Of a stretch of DNA of 24,301 nucleotides, positions 15,842 through 22,488 are shown in pieces. A model generated the notes under the pieces. The model had not been told where the DNA came from. It saw only the letters and a list, made by a program, of their open reading frames with translations, and made no database searches. The DNA is taken from contig JBAPYK010000202.1 of NCBI GenBank assembly GCA_049284695.1, forward strand, positions 1-24,301. The letters are read 5' to 3'. Position 1 is the first letter of the stretch; each line of letters opens with the position of its first letter. The translations under genes were made by a program, and so were the position numbers. This stretch comes from Rhodoplanes sp049284695. Its GTDB lineage: Bacteria > Pseudomonadota > Alphaproteobacteria > Rhizobiales > Xanthobacteraceae.

Positions 15842-16207
15842 CTATGATGGCCGCCTCCCGTCATCTGCACTCGCCGCAGGCGGCGAGGTGATTGCACGGC
15901 GATCTTCGGCGAGCCGCGGCTGGATATTCTCGTGCAGGCACGCCTGCGCGAGCGCGTGAGTCACGATCGGGCTGCCGAAGAAGAACAGAACCAACAGGAA
16001 CAGAAGCTTCAACGTCACCAGGCTGACGCCCGCCTGCAGGCACATGCCGAGGATCAGAAAGCCGGCGCCGGCGGTGTCGATGATGCCAGCCGCATGCATG
16101 CGCGTGAAGACTTCGGGCATGCGCACCAGCCCCAACGCGCCGACGATGATGAAGAAGGAGCCCACCATCATCAGCGCGAAGCTTGCGACGTTGACGGCGA
16201 CGGTCAT
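15842..16207 (-). CDS. mnhG: Na+/H+ antiporter subunit G (MrpG/MnhG)
   Basis: A 121-aa, three-helix protein with the MnhG signature GALGLVRMPEVFTRMHAAG followed by DTAGAGFLILGM and a third helix (KLLFLLVLFFFGSPIVTHALA). After this comes a 30-residue polar tail (ENIQPRLAEDRRAI...) longer than in minimal MnhG. The ATG at 16207 overlaps the MrpF stop in ATGA (16204-16207). The tail overlaps the ribosome site that probably serves the DUF4040 gene. It is a structural subunit of the complex. Confidence 0.93.
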   Translation of the reverse strand: MTVAVNVASFALMMVGSFFIIVGALGLVRMPEVFTRMHAAGIIDTAGAGFLILGMCLQAGVSLVTLKLLFLLVLFFFGSPIVTHALAQACLHENIQPRLAEDRRAITSPPAASADDGRRPS

Positions 16208-16488
16208 GGCTTCGTCTCCGTATCGACATCGTAAGCGAGATCGCCGTGGCGGAAGAACTTCAGCACGGCAAGCGTGCCGATGAGATTGAGCAGGCCGTAG
16301 GTCAGGCCGATGTCGAGGAACTCGGGGCGTTCGGTCAGGAAGCCGATGACGGCGAGCAGCAGGATCGCGAGCGTGCCGACCGAGTTGCCGGCGAGCACGC
16401 GGTCGAACACGGTCGGGCCTCCGATCGCACGCGCGATCGCGAGCGCCAGCGCGGTCAGGATGGCCGCAGCCGCCGCAGCGAACATCAT
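16204..16488 (-). CDS. mnhF: Na+/H+ antiporter subunit F (MrpF/MnhF)
   Basis: A 94-aa, three-helix protein. The MnhF core GGPTVFDRVLAGNSVGTLAI follows the first helix, then FLDIGLTYGLLNLIGTLAVLKFF and a short polar tail. The gene starts with two ATG codons (16488 and 16485); the first overlaps the MrpE stop as ATGA and is preferred. Position between E and G is canonical for Mrp operons. Confidence 0.93.
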   Translation of the reverse strand: MMFAAAAAAILTALALAIARAIGGPTVFDRVLAGNSVGTLAILLLAVIGFLTERPEFLDIGLTYGLLNLIGTLAVLKFFRHGDLAYDVDTETKP

Positions 16489-16958
16489 GCGGCGCCCTCG
16501 AACTGGCTCACGCGCTGGTCCATGCCACCGGCCTCGAGATCAAGCGCCCCCTCCCGGGTCAGCGCATGCACGGTAAGTTCGTCGCCGTCGAGCCCGACCG
16601 TGATGGTGCCCGGCGTCAAGGTGATCGAATTGGCGTAGGTGACGACGCCCACGGGCGTCCTCTGGCTCGCGCGAACGACGGTCATGGTCGGCGTTATAGG
16701 CAGCCGCGGGTTGAGAATGATCTTGGTGACGCTCACGGCCGACTTGACGATCTCGCCGGCCAGCCAGGGAAAATAAGTGAGCGCTCGACCGAACAACTCG
16801 ATCGGATGGCTTTCCGCATCCAAGACCCGCATGCGGATCGCCGCGAGCACGCACAGGACCGCGGAAGCGGCCCCCGCGGCGATCAGGCCCGGCGTGTAAT
16901 GCCCCGACAAGGCCAGCCAAAACGCAAACAGAAAGCCTGCAAGACTCACGTATCGCAT
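16485..16958 (-). CDS. mnhE: Na+/H+ antiporter subunit E (MrpE/MnhE)
   Basis: A 157-aa protein. Two N-terminal hydrophobic segments (FLFAFWLALSGHYT, LIAAGAASAVLCVLAAI) and YFPWLAGEIVKSAVSVTKII are followed by the conserved soluble domain with TPVGVVTYANSITLTPGT and the C-terminal VHALT. The start at 16958 has GGGGA six bases upstream; the frame extends further to 17144 but without membrane-protein character. It is the first gene of the antiporter operon, so the promoter should lie in 16959-17160. Starting with E instead of A matches the mbhA-first order of archaeal Mbh modules. Confidence 0.92.
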   Translation of the reverse strand: MRYVSLAGFLFAFWLALSGHYTPGLIAAGAASAVLCVLAAIRMRVLDAESHPIELFGRALTYFPWLAGEIVKSAVSVTKIILNPRLPITPTMTVVRASQRTPVGVVTYANSITLTPGTITVGLDGDELTVHALTREGALDLEAGGMDQRVSQFEGAA

Positions 16959-17082
16959 CGCGTTCCCCGGGGAGATATTCCGTGCGTGGGCGGGCGATTG
17001 TATTGGGTCTTGCTCGCCAATTCCAGCATGCGCGTCGCGTGAGCCGCTTTGGCCGGCCTGGGGAGCTCGGGGCCGTCGCCAG

Positions 17083-17116
17083 GGATCGCAGCGCGCGCGT
17101 CCGGGCGCTGCGATCC
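17083..17116. terminator. 12-bp hairpin between the MAPEG gene and the antiporter operon
   Basis: GGATCGCAGCGC (17083-17094) pairs perfectly with 17105-17116 around a 10-nt loop. It follows the MAPEG stop by 44 bases on the minus strand and precedes mnhE. No T-run is present. It may end the MAPEG transcript or regulate the mnh leader. A second 6-bp GC repeat lies beside it at about 17121-17142. Confidence 0.4.
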
Positions 17117-17160
17117 TTCCGCCCGCGCATCCGAGGGCGGGCAAGGGCGCGCGCCTACAT

Positions 17161-17589
17161 TCAGGAGCTTGTGGCCGAAGCGGCGGCGATCACGCCCATC
17201 GCGATCATGCACAGCGCCTGGGTGAAAAAGCACGCGAAGCGCAGGGCGGCCACCGTGTTCGTCTGCTCCAGCGCGAGGTGGATCACAGTCTGAAAGATTC
17301 GTGCGACCAGGATGATGATCGCGAGCGCATCGAGGACGGGGTTGTCGGCATGGATGGCGAGCAGGACGACCACGAGCGCCGTGTAAACGGGCAGGTTCTC
17401 AACGCAGTTCATGTGGGCGCGCACGGCGCGGCGGTACCACTCGCTGCCCTGCGGCTCGTCGGCGCGCCACTCGGCAATGGCCACGCGGCCGGTAAGGATG
17501 CGGGTCCAGCGGTAAATACCGACGGTCGTGAACAGGGTCAGCAGCGTCCACGCCGCAAAGCCGAGCAGAACCCAGAGCGGAATCGTCAT
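17161..17589 (-). CDS. MAPEG family membrane protein
   Basis: A 142-aa, four-helix protein. Segments are IPLWVLLGFAAWTLLTLFTT, then the cytosolic loop with RAHMNCVENLPVYTALVVV (the MAPEG pattern of Arg, Asn, Glu, Asn and Pro), then ARIFQTVIHLALEQT and a last helix. MAPEG proteins include glutathione transferases and peroxidases acting on lipophilic substrates; bacterial members are mostly uncharacterised. The ATG at 17589 has GGGAGG six bases upstream and excludes the open frame up to 17778, which translates the GLDPRIH repeat. It lies 202 bases upstream of mnhE on the same strand; co-transcription is possible but a hairpin intervenes. Confidence 0.85.
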   Translation of the reverse strand: MTIPLWVLLGFAAWTLLTLFTTVGIYRWTRILTGRVAIAEWRADEPQGSEWYRRAVRAHMNCVENLPVYTALVVVLLAIHADNPVLDALAIIILVARIFQTVIHLALEQTNTVAALRFACFFTQALCMIAMGVIAAASATSS

Positions 17590-17700
17590 CAAAACCTCCC
17601 AGGGCTGCCCGCGATATTCTTGAAGACTGAACTCGCTCGTAGTGATTTCATATTTCCCCTCGTCACCGTTGGACGTGCCCCGGCGGTCCATTCTGAAGAG

Positions 17701-17875
17701 CCGCACGTGCGGAGCAGTCGTATGGATGCGCGGGTCAAGCCCGCGCATGACGACGAAAACAGTCCCCCTCCCCCGCAAGCGGGGGAGGATAATGAGGGTG
17801 CGCGGGTCGCGCCCGCACCGGCCGGCGTCCTCGCCCCGTCATCGCCCGCGCGGGCTAACCCGCGGAAAGCGCTTT
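17701..17875. repeat. Cluster of palindromic repeats, including the GLDPRIH-type dispersed element
   Basis: Perfect palindromes follow each other: CCGCACGTGCGG (17701-17712); ATGCGCGGG with loop tcaag (17726-17748); CCTCCCCCGC with loop aa (17767-17788); a bulged GTGCG/CGCAC hairpin (17798-17818); CGCGGG with loop ctaa (17849-17864); and AAAGCGCTTT (17866-17875). Read on the minus strand, the first part encodes MRGLDPRIH, a hallmark of a dispersed intergenic repeat in alphaproteobacteria (known from genomes, recalled). Together they fill most of the 367-bp gap between the MAPEG and GMC genes; no gene is supported there. Such elements can act as 3'-end or nucleoid-structuring sequences. Confidence 0.7.
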
Positions 17876-17956
17876 TTCCCGTCAGCCTTGATGTGCTGAA
17901 ATCACGGCCACGGGCCGGAGAGTTTTCTCCGGCATCCTCGGGAGGATATCGCCGCC

Positions 17957-19606
17957 ATGGCCCACAAGGATCTGGGAGCCTTCGACTATGTGATCGTCGG
18001 CGCCGGCAGCGCCGGCTGCGTGCTGGCCAACCGGCTGTCGGCCGACCCTTCCGTCACGGTGGCTCTGATCGAGGCCGGCGGCAACGACAACTGGATCTGG
18101 TTTCACATTCCGGTCGGCTATCTTTATTGCATGGGCCACCCCCGCGCCGATTGGGGCTATTCCACCGAGCCGTCCGCGGGCCTGAACGGCCGTTCGCTGA
18201 TGTATCCGCGCGGCAAGGTGTTGGGCGGCTGTTCGGCAATCAACGGCATGATCTACATGCGAGGCCAGGCTCGCGACTACGACCGGTGGCGGCAGCTTGG
18301 CAATCCCGGCTGGGCTTGGGACGACGTGCTGCCGCTATTCCGCGCGTCCGAGGATCAGGCGGCGCTGAGCGGCCCCGCGCTCGACCCGGCCGTGCACGGC
18401 ACCGGCGGCGAATGGCGGGTCGAAAAGCAGCGCCTGTCCTGGGAAATCCTCGATGCCTTCATGGCCGCCGCCCAGGACTACGGCCTGCCCCACACCGACG
18501 ATTTCAACTCCGGCGACAACGAAGGCGTCGGCTATTTCCACGTCAACCAGCGCTCGGGCTGGCGGGTGAGCACGGCCAAAGCCTTCCTCAAGCCGGTCTT
18601 GAGCCGTCCCAACCTGACCGTCTTCACCAAGGCCCACGTGCAGCGGCTGGAGCTGGCGGACAAACGGGCAAGCGCGGTGATCATGCGGCGCGAGGGCGAG
18701 GACGGCCGACTGACCGCCCGAGGGGAAGTGATCCTGGCCGCCGGTGCGCTCGGCTCGCCACAGATCTTGCAGCTGTCGGGCATCGGCCCCGGCGCTGTCG
18801 CCAAGGACTTCGGCATCGCCTTGCAGCACGAATTGCCCGGTGTCGGCGAAAACCTGCAGGACCATCTGCAGGTACGCTGCGCCTATAAGGTTTCCGGCGT
18901 CACCACCCTCAATCAGCGCGCCAACTCGCTGCTGGGGAAGTTGGGCATCGGCCTCGAATATCTGCTGTTCAGAAGCGGCCCCATGTCCATGGCGCCATCG
19001 CAGATGGGCGCCTTCCTCAAGTCCGATCCGGCCCTGGAAACGCCGGATCTGGAATATCATATACAGCCGCTGACATTGGAGGCCTTCGGCCAGCCGCTGC
19101 ACCCCTTTCCAGCCTTCACCGCCAGTATCTGTAACCTCAGGCCCGAAAGCCGCGGCTACGTGCGGCTGAAAAGTCCCGATCCCTTGGCCGCGCCGGCGAT
19201 CCAGCCGAACTACCTCGCCACCGAGGGCGACCGCGCGGTGGCGGCACGGGCGATCCGCATCACCCGCGAGATCGTCTCGCGTCCGCCGCTGGCGCGCTAC
19301 AAGCCCGAGGAATTCAAACCCGGCCCGGCCTACGGCAATTCCGATGCGGACTTGGCCCGCGCCGCCGGCGACATCGCCAGCACCATCTTCCACCCGGTCG
19401 GGACCTGCAAGATGGGCGACAACTTCGCCGCCGATCCGATGGCGGTGGTCGATGCCCGGCTGCGGGTCCATGGACTTCGGGGGCTTCGGGTGGTCGATGC
19501 CTCGATCATGCCGAACATCACCAGCGGCAACACCAACTCGCCGACCATCATGATCGCCGAGAAGGCGGCGCGCATGATCGCCGAGGACCGGCGTACGGCC
19601 GGCTAA
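17957..19606 (+). CDS. GMC-family FAD-dependent oxidoreductase (choline/alcohol dehydrogenase-like)
   Basis: A 549-aa protein of full GMC length. The FAD-binding motif VIVGAGSAGCVLANRL is at residues 12-27 and a conserved Glu at EAGG. The first GMC signature is PRGKVLGGCSAINGMIYMRG and the second GALGSPQILQLSGIG. The catalytic segment is FHPVGTCKMG (His479) with its partner Asn in SGNTNSPT (Asn527). It should oxidise a primary alcohol or polyol, passing electrons to quinone or another acceptor. The substrate cannot be told, and choline is not supported by neighbours (no betaine aldehyde dehydrogenase or transporter). No signal peptide. GGAGG lies 11 bases before the ATG. It is a monocistronic gene bounded by the palindromic repeats upstream and a GCCGGC hairpin (19598-19615) spanning its stop. 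Confidence 0.93.
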   Translation: MAHKDLGAFDYVIVGAGSAGCVLANRLSADPSVTVALIEAGGNDNWIWFHIPVGYLYCMGHPRADWGYSTEPSAGLNGRSLMYPRGKVLGGCSAINGMIYMRGQARDYDRWRQLGNPGWAWDDVLPLFRASEDQAALSGPALDPAVHGTGGEWRVEKQRLSWEILDAFMAAAQDYGLPHTDDFNSGDNEGVGYFHVNQRSGWRVSTAKAFLKPVLSRPNLTVFTKAHVQRLELADKRASAVIMRREGEDGRLTARGEVILAAGALGSPQILQLSGIGPGAVAKDFGIALQHELPGVGENLQDHLQVRCAYKVSGVTTLNQRANSLLGKLGIGLEYLLFRSGPMSMAPSQMGAFLKSDPALETPDLEYHIQPLTLEAFGQPLHPFPAFTASICNLRPESRGYVRLKSPDPLAAPAIQPNYLATEGDRAVAARAIRITREIVSRPPLARYKPEEFKPGPAYGNSDADLARAAGDIASTIFHPVGTCKMGDNFAADPMAVVDARLRVHGLRGLRVVDASIMPNITSGNTNSPTIMIAEKAARMIAEDRRTAG

Positions 19607-19615
19607 CGGGCCGGC
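19598..19615. terminator. Short GC hairpin between convergent stops
   Basis: GCCGGC (19598-19603) and GCCGGC (19610-19615) form a 6-bp stem with a 6-nt loop that contains part of the GMC stop codon. The convergent minus-strand gene ends at 19618. There is no T-run; a weak bidirectional terminator is possible. Confidence 0.3.
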
Positions 19616-19617
19616 GC

Positions 19618-19950
19618 CTAGAGCGACCTCTTATCGTCACCCACAAGCAAGTCCCGAATATTATTTGGCACTGGAAATCCGTAACCGATCCATTTTTTCG
19701 CCCACCAGAGCTGTCCTGATTTGTGCTCCTCGCTGCAATACAATTCGGAGCCAATCATCTGAAAAGCATTGATCAGAGCCTGGATGGCGTCTGCCCCGTG
19801 CGCGGCGTTTGATCTCATCCGGCCCGGCCAGTGAATTTCCCATCGACAGGACCACGCGGCCTTATCTTCGACCGGCCAGTATATTCGAACCGGAACGTCG
19901 AGCTCCCGACCGCCACTGCTTATCTTCAACACGCGCGATATGGCGTTCAT
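19618..19950 (-). CDS. Hypothetical protein, DUF6968-like
   Basis: A 110-aa soluble protein starting MNAISRVLKISSGGRELDVP. It has a Trp-rich centre (CRWEIHWPGRMRSN), then HGADAIQALINAFQMIGSEL, and ends with GYGFPVPNNIRDLL. The pattern of Trp-rich strands, an alanine-rich DAIQAL helix and a GFPVP motif fits small DUF6968-type proteins common in Bradyrhizobium relatives (recalled, not searched). No catalytic motif is evident. The ATG at 19950 lies 11 bases after the stop of the upstream frameshifted gene, so the two probably form one unit; the ribosome site (GCAGG) is modest. AT content is higher than in the core genes to the left. Confidence 0.65.
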   Translation of the reverse strand: MNAISRVLKISSGGRELDVPVRIYWPVEDKAAWSCRWEIHWPGRMRSNAAHGADAIQALINAFQMIGSELYCSEEHKSGQLWWAKKWIGYGFPVPNNIRDLLVGDDKRSL

Positions 19951-19961
19951 AATGCCTGCTG

Positions 19962-20397
19962 TTAGAATCTGAGTTGCGGAATTGGGCGACCGCTGAGGCA
20001 AGCGGCATAACGTTCGTTGGCTGACGCCCAACACAGCGGTGTCCTAAACCAAATTGCATTTGAAGGTATCGAGCTTGTATTGAGCGTCGCATTCAGCTTC
20101 GTTTATGTTTCGGCGAGCGGCGATGGTGATTGGCGAAAGCGGCCTGTTTCGGTTTGCCGTGCCATCACCACCTGCATCAACCCATCGACCGCGGTCGTCA
20201 CGCGGCTGATTGGGATCATACTTGCCTACATGGTATGACCTCGAAGCAGATGGTCCGAAGCGGAGCGCCCAGTAGTCCGGCCGTACACACAGGAGTTCGT
20301 CTGGAGAGAGACCGTCCAGATGAGCCTTTAAAATCTCTTCCCGCGACTGCCAGCGTTTGGATGGCGGCGCAGGCCTTGTCGGTGTCCAACGAATCAT
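19962..20397 (-). pseudogene. Frameshifted small hypothetical protein with DPNQPRDDRGRW motif
   Basis: The frame from ATG 20397 (GAGG seven bases upstream) encodes MIRWTPTRPAPPSKRW, then LRFGPSASRSYHVGKYDPNQP, RDDRGRWVDAGG and EAECDAQYKLDTFKCNLV, and stops at 20044. Reading on one base out of phase at the TTT of 20046-20048 gives RTPLCWASANERYAACLSG then RPIPQLRF with a stop at 19962-19964, the C-terminus I expect for this family. One extra T would explain both. The DPNQPRD.GRW motif is common in small proteins of phage-derived or accessory regions in Bradyrhizobium-like genomes; no function is known. The intact product would have about 144 residues. The shift may be real decay or a sequencing error. 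Confidence 0.65.
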
Positions 20398-20660
20398 GTG
20401 TTAACCTCACCTGAGGCTGACTTAATTCCTATCACATGCCTCGGATAGAATCCAGGATAATATTCCTCCATCAAATAACCGTCTGAATTAAAAGAAATTT
20501 CTAACTCACCACCGAGTCATCTGGAGCGGCCATTACTGATGCTAGTGCTGCGCGACGGAGGTGTGGGGAGCGATTTGATCAACTGCGTCAGCGTGCCGGC
20601 GGCATCCAAGCCCTGCTCGGTCAGCAAAATCTTCTTGGCGAGCCCGGGCACTGCCGCCAT
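20394..20660 (-). pseudogene. Small ORF interrupted by an in-frame TGA
   Basis: From ATG 20660 one frame reads MAAVPGLAKKILLTEQGLDA, ... SNGRSR, then TGA (20517-20519), then LGGELEISFNSDGYLMEEYY, PGFYPRHVIGIKSASGEVNT and a final TGA that overlaps the next gene's start as ATGA (20394-20397). Both halves look protein-like, and a Trp codon (TGG) at the interruption would give SRWLGGE, so a nonsense mutation is plausible. The right half is GC-rich and the left half AT-rich, so they could instead be unrelated pieces joined at a junction. An ATG at 20471 would give a 25-residue product alone. No family recognised. The rest of 20398-20757 holds no other gene. Confidence 0.35.
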
Positions 20661-20757
20661 TCGCCCGCCGTTCTGGCGATGTATTTCGTGGTCGGGCTCC
20701 GCACGCTGCGGCCTGCCTGCAAGACGATCGGATCGATGCCCGGTTCAAGCGTTGAGC

Positions 20758-21174
20758 CTACTTGCGTTGTATTGTCGAGATGTACTCGATGAGTTCCAGA
20801 ATCCGTCGCCGCGCCATCGCATCAATCACGTGATTAGCTGAATTCCCTGGTAGCCGGGATTGCACGTCACGCCTGTAGACATCACCCCAAACGGGCATAT
20901 CCCTTGGACCATGCATCACAACGTCAATGCTGCCGTCGACCACCTCGTAGACGTGCACGAACGGAAACACGCCCTTGTTTGCTTCCGAGAGTCTCGTCAG
21001 ATCAGAAGGGCGCGGCGTGAGATTTTTTCCCCGCGGCCCATCCCCTTCGCCGGTCTTCCCGTGACATGGTTGGCACGACTTCACGTATTCATTTCGACCG
21101 GACTCCAGTGTTTTCGCATTTATCGAGTAAATTGACGCCGCCGCGATAACGATTCCTATCCAAATTGGTCGCAT
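20758..21174 (-). CDS. Exported class I cytochrome c
   Basis: A 138-aa protein with a signal peptide of about 20 residues (MRPIWIGIVIAAASIYSINA), one heme c site CQPCH (Cys34, Cys37, His38) followed by GKTGEGDGPRG, and a distal Met in RDMPVWGDVY (Met93) as likely sixth ligand. LTPRPSDLTRL and VVDGS are typical of short periplasmic cytochromes c that accept electrons from dehydrogenases. The ATG at 21174 has GAGGA seven bases upstream, fixing the start; the frame up to 21273 is not coding. It lies alone, with no obvious partner enzyme adjacent. It could serve the GMC dehydrogenase 1.1 kb away, but nothing in the sequence shows this. Confidence 0.88.
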   Translation of the reverse strand: MRPIWIGIVIAAASIYSINAKTLESGRNEYVKSCQPCHGKTGEGDGPRGKNLTPRPSDLTRLSEANKGVFPFVHVYEVVDGSIDVVMHGPRDMPVWGDVYRRDVQSRLPGNSANHVIDAMARRRILELIEYISTIQRK

Positions 21175-21543
21175 GGCAATTCCTCGTAGCGCATTCAGTC
21201 GCAACAGGGAGAGCGCAGACGAGACTGGGCGGAACAAGGAGCGAAGGCCGAGGAATGCGCTCCAGCTCAGCACGCCCGGCTAAGCCGATGACTATTGCCC
21301 GGAGATGAAAGAACGATGACAGGCGTACGGCCTTGTCCGGGCTGCACTCCTGGTCCGGTCAGCCGACCCAACCAAGTCGGAGCCCTTGTTGCCCGGGGGA
21401 GCACGCACGCTACATTTCGCTCTGCGGTTGCCCCGATCCGGGCGGACCGGAAGCTTCCGCATAGCGAAATTTCGCCTAATGAAGCGGAATCGGTTAGGGA
21501 ACAGGCCTGAATATCCGCAACGGCTTAATTTATCGAAATCGGC
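21175..21543. other. 369-bp intergenic region between divergent genes
   Basis: It lies between the cytochrome c gene (minus) and the membrane protein gene (plus), so it should hold both promoters. No gene is supported; the open frame at 21295-21510 lacks coding character. Two adjacent 12-bp palindromes lie at 21448-21475, listed separately. Confidence 0.5.
21448..21475. promoter_or_regulatory. Two adjacent perfect 12-bp palindromes (possible operators)
   Basis: CGGAAGCTTCCG (21448-21459) and GCGAAATTTCGC (21464-21475) are each perfect, separated by cata, and lie 69 bases before the membrane-protein start. They resemble dimeric regulator sites. No regulator is known and no promoter boxes are clear. 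Confidence 0.35.
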
Positions 21544-22155
21544 ATGCGCTTGTGGGATCGGAGCGAGGCAATTGCTTGGTCATTGGTTGTAGCCGGCGTG
21601 GCCGGCTACGCCTTCCTGTTCGCGGGCGCCTACCTCGGTTGGGGCGGCGTACGCGCAGCCTTCGCGTCCTACGGATTATGGATACTCCTCTCGACGCTCG
21701 TATTCGCCATCGTCGCCGGCGCGCGTAGCTGGGAGAAGCGCGCGAATCCAACGATCCATCTTATCGGCGACGCGGACCAGAGCCATTGGGATCGCACGGT
21801 CGAGCCGGGCGGCAAAACTGTCACGGCTTTCAATTTCCATATGCGGGCGACGAACATTTCGTCGGGACCAATCAGGATGCCTCTCGCACGCTTGCTCAGA
21901 CCCCGCGTCGGCAGGCCGGAAGTGCGCGTTGAAACGCGCGATCCGCTCACCAATCAATTCGGACAAGCCCCTCCGATGGAGCCAAACGACACGCGAGACA
22001 TTCGCTTCACGTTCCGTGTCGATAAGCCGATCGGCAGACCGGGAAAGACGATCACGGCAGTTGTGTCGGTGAGCGACCAGCTTGGTCGTTCGCACAAATT
22101 CAAGTTCAAGAAGCTTCGACCCTCCACCGATTCAGCGACGACAAGCCCACCTTAG
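21544..22155 (+). CDS. Hypothetical membrane protein with an extramembrane beta-rich domain
   Basis: A 203-aa protein. Two transmembrane segments lie at about residues 10-30 (AWSLVVAGVAGYAFLFAGAY) and 43-62 (GLWILLSTLVFAIVAGA). A domain of about 130 residues follows with alternating strands, NPTIHLIGDADQSHWDRTVE, FNFHMRATNISSGPIRMPL and DTRDIRFTFRVD, and a basic end (KFKFKKLRP). The tail domain looks like an immunoglobulin-like or C2-like sandwich, but this is a guess from the strand pattern. I do not recognise the family. The ATG at 21544 has no good ribosome site; no better start is seen. It stands alone, downstream of two palindromes. Confidence 0.6.
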   Translation: MRLWDRSEAIAWSLVVAGVAGYAFLFAGAYLGWGGVRAAFASYGLWILLSTLVFAIVAGARSWEKRANPTIHLIGDADQSHWDRTVEPGGKTVTAFNFHMRATNISSGPIRMPLARLLRPRVGRPEVRVETRDPLTNQFGQAPPMEPNDTRDIRFTFRVDKPIGRPGKTITAVVSVSDQLGRSHKFKFKKLRPSTDSATTSPP

Positions 22156-22214
22156 GTCTATTCGCGTCCACACCGCTTGTTCCGCCACCCGGCGCCATCT
22201 TGTCGGATTTCGCT

Positions 22215-22440
22215 TTAACTAAAGAATCTCTGCGCCGCCTCTGTCACCAGCAGCAGTTTGGCGCGTTGGTCGGCCTCGCTGAGCGGGTTGCCGGCGACCG
22301 TGCTCGCAAACCGGCATTGCGGACCGATCGCGAGGCGATCGCGATCGATATAGACTGGCTTCATCGAGCCGCCGCGCGAGCACCTCCATGTTTTCCAGCA
22401 CCAGCGGCTTGGTGCTGATAAGGCTCTCAGCTTGAGCCTA
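22215..22440 (-). pseudogene. C-terminal fragment of a MetE-type (cobalamin-independent methionine synthase family) methyltransferase
   Basis: Two minus-strand frames together rebuild the end of this family. AESLISTKPLVLENMEVLAR then RLDEAS lies in one frame, up to about 22349. YIDRDRLAIGPQCRFASTVA then GNPLSEADQRAKLLLVTEAA lies in the next frame, ending TAA at 22215-22217. Family members end with ...STK.P.LE....L..RIDEA......RLA..PQCGFAST..GN.L....Q..KL, including the zinc-binding Cys of PQCGF (here PQCRF). The frameshift lies near 22340-22350 and a stop interrupts the frame upstream of 22440. Nothing of the roughly 300-residue N-terminal part is found, so this is a dead remnant. It accounts for most of the gap between 22156 and 22488. 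Confidence 0.65.
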
Positions 22441-22488
22441 GGCCCTGTTTGCAAAGGTGCGTAGCGTAGGCATCTGCGGGTGAACGCA

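Noticed and set aside
17590..17778. N-terminal extension of the MAPEG protein through the GLDPRIH segment
   Set aside because: The segment is a dispersed non-coding repeat, and a strong GGGAGG site sits before ATG 17589.
18335..19471. 378-codon minus-strand frame inside the GMC gene
   Set aside because: Antisense shadow; the plus-strand product has all GMC signatures.
20539..20841. 100-codon plus-strand frame
   Set aside because: No ribosome site, Cys/Ser/Arg-rich random composition, and it overlaps the end of the well-supported cytochrome c gene.
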